64,000 nt of DNA from Maylandia zebra (lineage: Eukaryota > Chordata > Actinopteri > Cichliformes > Cichlidae): positions 22,079,056-22,143,055 of the forward strand of contig NC_135187.1 in NCBI RefSeq assembly GCF_041146795.1, read 5' to 3'. Below the pieces are notes generated by a model that saw only the letters and a program-made list of their open reading frames with translations, was not told the origin of the DNA and ran no database searches. This document shows positions 13,001-25,000 of this stretch, in pieces. A program made the translations under genes and the position numbers. Within the stretch, counting starts at the first letter, position 1. Every line of letters begins with the position of its first letter.

Positions 13001-16000
13001 CAGACCCCTTTTGTGAGGTTTTCCTCCACCTCTGCGATTGGTAAGGGCCACGTGCACGAACAGCTTGGCATGTGGGAGTTCCTCTCCTGTCAGAGACTGC
13101 AGGGGTACATGTCGGTAACCAGGCTGGAGGCACTCCAGAGGTATGGTATACTGACCTGTTGTGGTGGAGAAATCACATACGCATTGATTTCATGGTTGCT
13201 ACACAGGAGCTGTGGGGCTCATAAATAAGTATAAAACTTGTGCGTACTGACCTATGAATTCATCCCCAATAAAGTCATCATCCAGCACCACAAAGCGAAC
13301 CATAGCAAGCTCAGGCAGGTTGATCTGGAACTCAAAGCTCTCATCGAAGATTGGGTTGTCTCCATTCTGGCTCACAGTCCTAGTGCGGCGCTCTGTGCAG
13401 TCGGCTGGGATGCCATGGATCTCCACATATACATATGGGTCCACCACGTCCCCTTTAGCCCCAGAACCTTTGGGTTTTGGCAGATTCTGGCCGCTAATGA
13501 CCTGCAAGCGAAAGGTAGATCATTTCATTAACTGTTTCAGTCATTATAAACTTCTTGTTTATAATAAACTAGTTAAGCTAGATTATATGACTTTGCTTGG
13601 AAGTAAACGTAGAAGCATGCACTGTCCAACTTAATCCAAAGGTTCAGATGTTTAAATAAGCTTTGCTAGACTGATGGCTTTTTTAATGCAATGTATGCCA
13701 TTCTGTCATGTTATGGGGTTCTATTGTTACCCAAAGGAATGAGGGCAAAACTTCAAAGGACAAAGTTCTAATAATAATAATTATTACTGCAATGTCAAAC
13801 ATTATAAGAGAATTTTTAGAAAACTTAAACTGCAGTCTACACACTATTCCTGCACACCTTCACGTGGAGCAGCTGCGGAGACACACCAGGCACCGTGTCT
13901 CTGGTGTCAGCGCTGAAGTAAGACACCTCCTGCCGCATGATGGCCGGACGCAGAACGTAACCGCAGTTCCCATTCTGCCGGAACCAGGCTGTGTTTAGGT
14001 CCATCATCAGTCCTGCTGTCTGAAAATTCATTGACACTATCTGGCAACCGCACTTCCACAGGTCCTGGGGGTTCATGTTGCTCGAGTCAATACGCATAGG
14101 GTTGGGGTACACCCGTGACAAGAAGTGCTTGTTGTGGTTGACAAAGTCCCCGGGGTTCTCGCTAGCAAGACGCACTGCTAAAGACTCGTGAAAAGAGCAC
14201 ACCTCCCAAGGTTTTTGGCTTTTGGACGAGGTTGGAAAGTCAATAAAGGTGACAGACTGGCAAAGATTTACTAAGTCCGAGAGCTCCTTCAACAGTTGGA
14301 AACGTTTGGGGGGAACGCTCGAAGGACTAGACGTGACAACGATTTTCTGCACAGTGTCCTTCTCACTTCCTCCAGGCGCTGCCCCTCCACTATTAACTGC
14401 CTTTATCTTCTGGCACATCTCTGCTCCTTCATCCTCCTCACTTACCTCGCCATCTTCCCCATCAGAACTCGGCACTAGCTTTTTACCCTTTAATAGTATT
14501 CGATGTCTTAGGGCATGCGGGGATGGAAGGTATGAAGCCTCTTCATCTGGAGGATCTGTGTACAGCTTCTCCCCTAAAATCCTCATGAGATGCTGCCACA
14601 TCACTTTCTGCTGTCGAAGCGAACAGTGGTTTTCAACACACAGAATTAACGGGTACTCCGATGCTGCGAAGGCAAACCTTCTGATTGCTTCTAACACACA
14701 GTGCAGCAACAGCGGCGGGGAGAGGCTGTGGCCAGTACACACTAGCGGCTCCTCATCTGCACCATCCCAAACATCTAACTCCACGCACCGGCAGCCCATT
14801 TTGAGGGCACGAATGTAGCCGGAGATATCCGAGGGGCCTCGAAACTGGTCTTCGATGAGGTAGGTGTTGTGGGACGAGTTGATATAATAGTGAGACAAAG
14901 GCTGAGTCATGTCCTGGCATATGATGCTATGCTCTTGGTCAAAGAGGTGGCACTCCGCCGAAGTGAGGTAGCTGGTGAAGCCGTCCAATGACAGGTATCC
15001 CTGCTCCCGCCCCTTCTCCGATGGCTCATGAGCCTGGATGAGTTTCAGGCTGGTTTCCTCACTCACCTAGAGGGCAAGAAGAGTAAACAGACATTAGATA
15101 GACTAGGATTATATTTGTCCTGAATTTTCTGTGTGATTAAGCTAAGTTACCCACTTGAGCCATGCCCTGCTCAGCCTCAATGAACCTCATCAGGTCTTTG
15201 GTGTCCAGGAACTCTTTGTTACTGGAGAACTGCACTAGGAGAAAATAGATCTCAGGACGTGTGCAAAAGTCGTGGAAGACCTCAACGAACTCCTGCTTGG
15301 TGACCCGCTCATTTCTTGCCGTTAGCTTTTTGTTTTCGCTGTAGTCTTCAAGTCCAGATCCGTTATCTATCGTAAGCTCGCACATCCTCTCTCTGAGTCT
15401 TTGAAGCTCCTTAAACCTGTGCTCCACTTTGCCACTGTTCACCCCGGGGTTCACGCCTTGTATTAGCTTTATAGCCAATTCCAAATGAATCCCTTCTGTC
15501 GCGTCTCCCCGTGTGTCCTGGTTAGCAGCAGAGGAGAACAACTGCTCCAGCCAGCCAAGACGAAGACTGTTCTGACTGCTAGCAAGCATGTCGAGGGTAT
15601 GTTTCCCATACTGCATCAGATACCTAAAGACAGAAAAATGTAGAAGCACTTAAAAAAAGACAAAGACTGAGCTATTGTAGGACACAATATTTTTGGTATA
15701 AATGATCAAATCTACAGCACAAACATTTCCATTTTAATTTATATTTCAGACATCTCGCACAGTGCTTGAAATATAAAATACAACTACTGCAGCAGTAAAA
15801 TCAATTTAAAATCCGCCCATGTTTGACGGCACAAGCTTTTATAAAAAGAAAACTTAAAAGGACTACATAATAAAGGCAACCGAGCAAAATCCCACTGTTC
15901 ATCTCAGTACAATCAATACCAAAAAAGAACAAGATAAAAGAAAAGTGACAAGATATGAAAGTGAACTGGCATGAAAGAAAAACACACTTTATGTCTGCTT

Positions 16001-19000
16001 AACCTTCCCTGCAAGACAAAAATCTCAGTTCAATCACACATTAAATCCTTCGTCAGTTCTTGTTCACCGTAACATCAGTCAGACCACCAGAGGATTGTTG
16101 GGCTTTATTAATAAAAGCAGCCCGACTAAAGCATGGATGGAACATGGTGGCCGTCAACATGCACATTGTTTGCAGAGATGGCCAATATTACAGGGATGAG
16201 CTGTCTATTACCAAACGTTTGGCTTACAATGAGTGTGAATTACAGGGCACATAGCTTTTGACCTATAATAGACTAGCTTTGCATGATTTAAAATCCAAAA
16301 TAAGCCATTTTTATCTTGTTAAACCTTGTTAGTTCATTCAATGTCTGAAACAAGCTTGCTTCTCCCTCACCAGGAAAACACTGCTGGAAACAAACTGTGT
16401 TGATAGTCTGAAGATGTTGGCTCATAGGGAATACTTACACATGCATATTGAGTGTAGGCATCTTTAATATGAACAAAGAATAAGAAGAAAAACATTTAAA
16501 TTTATGTTTGAACTAGTCCTTCAGACTAAACTGAGTAACTACAAAACAATAGGCTTAGGATGCTTTATGTAAATTTCACACACAGCTGGTTTTTTATTTA
16601 TTCACATATTTGTGCTGTCATATGCTGCTTAAGAGGTGGAAAACACACAAGGATTAAAAGCTAAACAATGAGTGTACAATGTAAAACTGCTCTTTCTTCT
16701 TTCTGTGTCTTACCTCAGACCAATAACCCAAATGTTAGCCACCTCTGCAGAGTTGGCAACCAGGTCCAAGCTTTCATAAATGTCTCCATAGATGATGGAG
16801 AATGCACAGTCCTCTGAAATCTGGTCATAAACTCCACTGGTGCGGAAGGTCTCCGTGTTACGACCTGTCCGTACCTGGAGTTTGAGACACCCGAAGATGA
16901 GGAAAAAAGAGAAGAAGAAATTATGCGAGGTTTAATAAAATCAAATGAACTGTTATCCACCGTATGGAAACGGTTACAAACTTGTACAGCTAATTCATTT
17001 TAAAAGGCTTAAGAAGGCATTCGTGAAACAAATCCATGGTGGGCTGATTTAGAAAAGTCTTTCCCTTTTCTTGGACACCGACCTCACGTATAGAGGAGAG
17101 AGAGATCCGAGCTTTGTCTGACTCCTTCTTGGATGGCTCCCAGCATAGAGCCTGGAGGCCGGCATCAAGGAGATAGTATCGCTGATAAACACGGGAGTTG
17201 GGTCGGATTTTCTTCAGCTCGCTCCCCTCAACCTGGAAACCAGATATGGTTAATCACTCACTAACTTTCAGAGTAGAGCTCAGTCGACTTCAGCCATGTT
17301 GGAAAGTAAGACTTTGATCTACCCGAAACCCTTGATGCATGGATACTACCTTAGATATATTTCATGTACAGCTATGTAAAGCTTATATTTTATGTAAAGG
17401 CTCTCACGGTAGCTGACCCACCATCGAGTGGATGCAATCAGAAGCACTGCTGATCTTTTTCTCTGACAGACTGCTGCTGAAGGACACCGTCTTCTTCTTC
17501 TCCCGACCAGCACGTGATCCATCCTGAAAAGGAGGGGGAGAAGAAGGATGTGACAGACAAAGAGGAGGAGGAGAAGAAGGGGGTGTAATAATAATAAGAA
17601 AAATGACTCAGGCAGACAGCGATCCCTCTGAAGAGTACTCTTTGCTTAGTCATGACAACAGTTTTTCAGCGTTGAATGGATCACAAAGGATTAAAATACA
17701 TATCAGCTTATATAACCAAACCTAAATGAGATTATTGGGTCTACCTCATAGAGCCACCTCCTCCCAATTTGTTATTGTTCTTCCTGATACCAGGCTAAAA
17801 GCCTTTGCTCGTTCTTGCCCTTCACCATTAATCACACCTGACTAGACGGAAGCAGCAGGCTCCAGCATTCTAATTCTGCCCCTCCACAATGACACAGGCC
17901 GACCCAATCGGTTTATCTGAGCACACCATCACAGCTCATCCATCTGATTTATTGACCAATCAGATGTCGCCCCCGCAAAGAGCCTCATGCTTGCAGATAA
18001 GAGCATATATGTGGGCAAATATATTCAATAATGGATATACTAGTCCTGATTAAATGAAATCAGAGACTTAATTGACGCTGCAAAGAGGAGCAGGATAACT
18101 TAATTACAGCTGAGTAGCCTGACTGAGAACACCCACAAACTCAACCTGCTGGTGACTCTCAGAAGCAAGGAGGCAAAATGTAATTGATGAGAAATAGAAC
18201 ATTGTAGCACTGCAATTACCCATAAATTTTTAATTAGAGATTATTGTGTCAGTGATTGTTCCTTAATTTATTTAATCAATATTTTATGCCCTTAAAGTGG
18301 ACCTACTATCCTTTGCCTTATTTATGTCTTATACATATATTGTTATAAATGATAAATGGACTGAAAGTTATATAGATCTTTTCTACTGCAAGCCTCATTC
18401 ACCAGTTTATATGCACATTCACACAAGCACTTTTGTCTGTACCAGAACATTTGTTCAAACACATATACGCCGATAGCTTCAGTACCTTGCCCACCATAGT
18501 GGGCATGTCAAAATACTGGAGTACCCGAGGGAATCGATCCACCGTCTGCTGGTGGATGAACTGCTCTACCTCATGATCAGCAGCACTATGGTGGATAAAC
18601 ATGACCACAGTTCCAAATGGTGCAATCATCACATGTGGAAGTATTCCCTATAAGTAAAAAAAAAAAAAAGCTTCTTAATTTGGATGATGCCTCATGATCC
18701 ACAATTAGAACTGATCTCCTTAATATGGCAAAAAGCTTTGGCTGTTAGCACAGCAAACCTTCTGTTTGCAAGGGACAGCCAATCATAAAGGTCGTGTTAA
18801 AGGGAGGGGGTAAAATGGCTTGGTTTGGAAATTGTTCATGTAGTAATGGTTACAAGGTTAGCTTTGCATGATTCACATTTCAAAGTGGAAACTGGAATTC
18901 TGCAAAAAGACCAAAACTAAATAAAGAAATAAATCAAAATCCGTTAATTCATACCATTTTTAGCTGTTAACCAAGTAATTAACCAATTTAAGGTATGAAG

Positions 19001-22000
19001 CTGAGGTGCACAAGAGCAATATCCCTGTCTGAAAGAGTGATACATTTGCGAGGGTTGTTTTGAAACAGTGAACAAATCAAAGCAGCACAGAGGAAGATCA
19101 AATCCAGCACTCTGTTGGTCCATAGCTAACAAGCAAACAATCCTTAATTTATTTATTTATTTATTTTTAAATACAAACTTTTTAAATACAAGTCTAACAG
19201 ATTGCTGCTTAGCAGCATAATGTTTTCGCATTCAGAGCAAATATATGTGAATATTGATCGGCGGCTGATGAATCCCTACTCATCTGCACAACTCTGGTTT
19301 CATTCAAATAAGACTTCATATGAACCTCGAGAGCACTTGTGTCTTTTATGAGGGGAGAGAGAGGCGGCACTTGATATGAAGGAAACCCAGCGGACATGAA
19401 AGGCAAAAAGAGATAAGAGAGAGAGGGCAGAAGGGGGGGAGGGAGATGCGTTTCATCTGAGGAATATGAATGAACACGTGATAAAGGGGGGTGGGCATAA
19501 TTAACAGAGGACGAAGACGCTCCCCTCAGACGGAAAGAAGGGCACATAACCATCCCAAATCCTCACAGAATCAATCGCCTCATTAGGACAGGAAAGTGTT
19601 TCCAATCACAATAACTCTTTTTTTTTTTTTTTTTTGAGTCACTTTAATGAGGGAGTGCTCTAAAAATACCCCTGGTGCCTGCAGGGATGATACAGGGAGC
19701 GAGAGGGGGTGTGGAGGAGATGCCCTTCCAATATGAAAACTACAGAATGAAAAAGAAAAAATTAAACTCTCTGATTTCGTTTTCTTGTTAAAAATCCCAC
19801 ACCCCTGTGCACCGTTGCACCAACACCTCTAAATTTAACTCAGTTAGAAAGACTCAGATGCATCAGCAGGGGGGAAATCTGAAAATCAAACCAAGATTGA
19901 TTCTGTCTTGTTAAAATAATTCATTTGGAAAAACTGGCAAAGTTCCCAGTGACCCAGAATGAGGCACGGCAAACAAAAATGGAGATGGATGCACCTTCGC
20001 ACAGCAGTTTGGAGGACCACCCGATCATTCACGAATTTCTTTTCGCCGTCATGCACTGCACTGACAGGCACAAGAGACTTATGATGGCCTCAATGTGCAT
20101 CACTTCCTGTCTGTGGCATTACCAGTAAGGGTCTCTCTGTGGTTGGATCTGCACCCAATTGCAGTGCACATATTACCCATCATCATTACCTCTACTGACA
20201 TTTGCACGTCACTTGACCACTAGCAAAACTCGAGATTGCGACAAACTAAATCCTTGCCATGCTTTGCAAAAAGCTGTGATTGATCACCCCTGTTATCCTC
20301 TGACATAAATTACTGACAGAAAGAGACAAAGAGCTTAAACATCAAACCACCTAGCACTGACGTCAGGAGCTAAATAAATTATTTTGGCAAGATAAAACTG
20401 GAGGGCACATTTTAACCCCGCAAGTGGATAAACAACTGAATAAAAATGCAAATGCAAACACATCAATTTTTCTTACAAGAAAAAAAATAAATAAAAGAAC
20501 ATGCATGCTATTAAATCAGACTGGAACACCCAAGGACACGGAAAACAAACAAACAAACAAAAAAAACAAGTTCTGCCTCCATTCCCGTATAAGATTTCCC
20601 ATTTACTTTGTACTTCTATACTGCATGTCTCAGTCTGCTTTTTTTTCTCACACACAGAGATGAGCCTCTAAAACCACCAACTGCGCTTCAAAACAGGAAG
20701 CCTGTCAGCCCGTCACAGAGAGTTTCCTGTGGGCTCCACCAAGACTTGAGTAAAGTGACGATAGAGAGAGACAGAGCGGAAAAAAAAATAACGTGTGAAA
20801 CCCTTCTACTTGATATGGTTATTTTTAGGTTTAACAATGTGACCAACAAGTCATGAACATGACTATGAAGAAACTGATCTCTCATAATGTTGCAATACCA
20901 GCCATGCAGACTAACAGTCTTTCTTAATTGTTCAACTATTGACACGTTAACAGTCATTTGCAGTTGTCCTTCCACGCTGCACGAAAAGTAGGAAAAGGGT
21001 AGGGTTGCTCACATGGGCAAGATGCATGAAGTGAATATCTATTGTACCATATGGGCTTTAAAAGCAGTGAAAGTGTTGGAGTTTCCTCCTGAAACCAAAA
21101 ACAACTGATTAAAAAAAAAGTTTTTTTTAAAAAAAAGAGTCACGAGAACCAAAACTGCAAATTCACTGACATTTAATACCAAAGCAAAAATGAGGCTTTG
21201 TCTGCAAGTTTTTAATTGTTCAAACTACACAAAAGATTACTGCAGATAGATTCGGATTATCGTGAGACTACGAGATTACTGATGTCCCTGTTAGGATTTC
21301 GACACTGACTGAACAGATGGAGAAATCCGGGATGGATGGATGGACGAATACAGGGATAGATAGATGGAGAGTGAGAGAAATGGGAGGAACTGGGTGGCAG
21401 AGCACACTAGAGGCAGTTTTTAGGGAAGGACACAGAGTACAAGAGACGTTACAGCAAATTCTAGCTAACACAGGAAAGAGGAAGCAGATAAACTTCTGAA
21501 AAATAAGTGCAAAGAGAAATAGATAAAGATGTTCTCTAGCTTGATTGCTAAATATCGTCAGTGCACACGATCAGAGGATTTGCACTTGGTCTCCCGCAGG
21601 GTTCAGGACGCGGTGCAGCACGGTGTTTTCATTAGTCAGAAGAAGAAGAAAAAAAAAAGGAGTGCATTGTGTCATGTATGAGCTTGCGAGATGACATAGC
21701 TGGTACATCATACTAGCAGGATGAAGATGTAGGTCATCAAAGGAAGTTGCCTTTGATTTGTTAAATGAGACAGAAATAGAATGAAAGACGGCTGTTTAAG
21801 TGAGAGGAAAAGAATAGAGGAGTGAAAATTGGAAAGGGGTCCTGCCTCCGGACTGTTTGACAGTGGATTATGGACTCTTAATAGCATAGATTTTTTTTCC
21901 CCTCCAAGAGTCTTTTACCCTGGAGCACCGTGCAACCAGGGGGGCCAAGGATGTGATTTAGAACCACATTAAAATGGGGTGAATAACAGCTGGTTTTCTA

Positions 22001-25000
22001 ATGAAAGGATTGTTTATATTTTTCATGTATATGGAGACGTTGGTTGTTTTTTTTGTTTTTTTTCCAATCAACAAAAGAGACTGAACCGCTCTTGCCTTAA
22101 CTGATGATTTAAACAGTTGCACATTGCTGCACTAATCAGGCCAATTCTTCATGCATTAAGGCAGGCTAATCGCACGCTGATCTCGTGTTCACATGCTTGG
22201 TATCTGTATGTTGGGTGGGGTGATGGGTGTCGGGTGCACATGTGTGGCCACAACAGAGCCCAGGACACTGGAGATAAATAGAGCAGACAAAGCAGCGTGT
22301 GGTCAGCTCTGTCTGAGGCTCCATGTATGGGAAAATGTGGCGAGCCTTCGCAGTAACTCAGCTGCTCGCTCTGACTATGAACACCTGCCCTTGTGGCAAG
22401 AAGAGCAGCAGATGCTCTTTTACGCTTAGAACCTTTTGAAGTCCCATGTGCGCGCACACACACACACACACACAAAGTGAAACAAGCAAAAGGTTGACTT
22501 GAAAAAGGTCACCTTGTCAGAGAGATAACCACAATTTCAGCTGACAAACGTCAGAGACGCATTTACTGAAGAAAGAGCGGGTCCGTTAATACCAAGAACA
22601 GGCTGCTGAGGACTAAGTCGGGCAACACCTGCAAGCGCATAGCCAAGTGAGTTTCTCACGTAACTCATCAGCACCTGTCACTGCACTTATATGGGGTCCT
22701 TTTGCAACGAATTTAGAGTGCATGTGTGGAGCGGTTAAAGCTATGAGCTGTCAGCTATTAGGGAGACTGTCCTGCAGCTCCGTCACAGTCAGTAGGAAGC
22801 TTGATCCCCTCCTCGTGCTGTGCAGGGTCATGCTTATGCAGGCTGAAGCGGTACAAAGCTGACTAAAGATGTTGATGTGAACTGTGCTCGGGGGCTCACT
22901 CTCACTCCATCAGCTATCCTCCCCAGCTGTGTTCACCTCCAGCAAATGCTGCTCCCTCAGTTTGAAAAACATGCAGTGACACGCACGTTCCAGGCACACA
23001 CCCGGATCACACCACTGAACGTGACCACGGTAGAAAATACAAATAATGTGTATACACACACTCTATACACCAGCCAGCCACAACATTAAAAACCATTTTC
23101 AGGTGACATTTACAAAGCGATATGCTGCTGGGAAACCTTGGATTCTGGCAATAAAGCCAGATGTTACCGTGATACACACCACCCATCAAGACATTGGTGC
23201 AGATCAAGCAGAGTCCTCGTGGTAATGATGCTCACTGATGGCAGCAGTCACCGCCTACTGCAAAGTGCCCATGGCGTTAAACCAGCCCCCCATCTCCCCA
23301 AACCCACATATACGAACATCCAGACGTACAAACAGAAGCCACGGCATGCAGAAGCCAAAGTATCTGCTGCTAGAACACCCCCACTGGTCCTGTCTCCATG
23401 CACCCAAGAGGTCATCGATGCTTTGGCAACACATGGGGGGGGGGGGGGTTCACAATATATCAGGTAGGTGGAACTAATTTGTTGTCTTTATGAGAGCTAA
23501 GCTACAAAAGCGACACCAACCTCCTACCTGACTGTTACAAATTACACCTGGAACCTGGGGAGCTGTTGCTTTTTGCTTTCAGTGTTTACGCAAGGCCGAG
23601 ACGACCATTATTCAGGCTTAATAGATATACGAGTGCTGTCTGTCTTCTAATATAATGCTTGGCGAGAAAGGAAGAGTAATCCAAAATGTCAAATGACTCC
23701 TTTACTTACTCAGACAAGTGTAAGTGTTACAACACACTGCATAATTTATAAATGCAGAGGAAAAGCAGTTCATACAAAAAGAAAAAGGAAAAATCTTTGA
23801 ATATATACAGTTTGTACAGGACTGCAGTATCCACACATACGCCTTGTGTCATATTAAACACACACACTCTCACAAACATGCAGCAACACTTTCCGGGTGT
23901 TTTCTAAAGTTATGTTGGCATGAATAATGAGTGAAGAGGAAAGCAGATATCAGCTGTGCCAAGCTGTATTTTACTAGAAGGCAGGTCTGTGCAAGTGTGC
24001 GGTGTTTGAAACTCGGAGACTACCTGATGTTATCTACATCAAGATGAACTCAAAGCAGGCATAAACTCCTGATCATGCACATAAGAGCATGGCAGGAAAA
24101 AAAAATGGATTTGCAGGTGGAATAAAGCCCACACTGAGGAATTACAGTTGCCGAGACCTCCTGATACTGCAGCCGAAGCTACTGCGAACATACAAACGCA
24201 GGACACGAATCCCTGACTCCTGTTAAAACCGCTCTGGAATGTCATGCTTCCTGTTTATCTACCTACATACCACCCAGACTCCTGTTGTGAGCAATTCTGT
24301 GTTTTGCCATAGTCAAGCAAACAAGTGTTGTGTGGTGCTGTTGTGCTGACAGATGCACTCATAACCCCTCGCTTTTTTTTTTTTTGCATCCCTCTGAAAC
24401 CTATAAACGCGAGCACCGAATCGTGATCGTTTTTTGCTTTGACACAAAGGAGGCATGTGATGCGTACAGCGAGCTTTCCCACGCTGTCCTTCATCACCAT
24501 CCATTGTAGCAGCGGGTCAGAGGGATGTCCTGGAGCCATTAAACATCACACATCAAACGTGGCGCTGTGTATCAGGTGTGGCCCTCGCCAGGAGGTATTT
24601 GGACAACATTTGCGACCCACAATGAAGCAAAGAGATTTTTTTTTTAATGCTTTGTGTCAAGCTGGCCACAGCGTCCAGGGTAACAGAAGAAAGACAGGAG
24701 CCGGCCTGCGTGTGGGCGAGGAAGTGAGAAACATTTGCCTGTGTGTGTGCAGTGAAAGTGACTTGTCATAACCAACTGTTCATGACTTAATAGCAATATT
24801 GCAAAACGAACTGTGTGAGGAAATTGGCCAACAGGCTGGCATCCTGTCTTGCTGAGTTACAGCCAATGGTACTCGGACGATGGCATGTGCAAATAATCAA
24901 GTCCTTACAGGCAGCAGCTCTAGAGACAAGTAGCAACTGGAGATCAATACGAGACCTCCCACGGGTCTAGAGGGAGGCCTAAAACCATAAAAGGACAAAC

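Larger units (their letters stand above)
15624..17421 (-). other. plcl2: plcl2 introns between exons 5 and 2
   Basis: The 1.1-kb intron 15624-16713 and the short introns around exons 3 and 4 contain no repeat or gene that I recognise. Confidence 0.7.

Noticed and set aside
14222..14818. 198-codon plus-strand frame
   Set aside because: Antisense shadow of plcl2 exon 6.
19209..19553. 114-codon minus-strand frame in plcl2 intron 1
   Set aside because: Low-complexity Ser/Pro/Leu runs, no splice sites of matching phase noticed and no family resemblance.
23138..23467. 109-codon plus-strand frame ending in a Gly run
   Set aside because: Runs into a poly-G tract and has no homology; most likely intronic chance.
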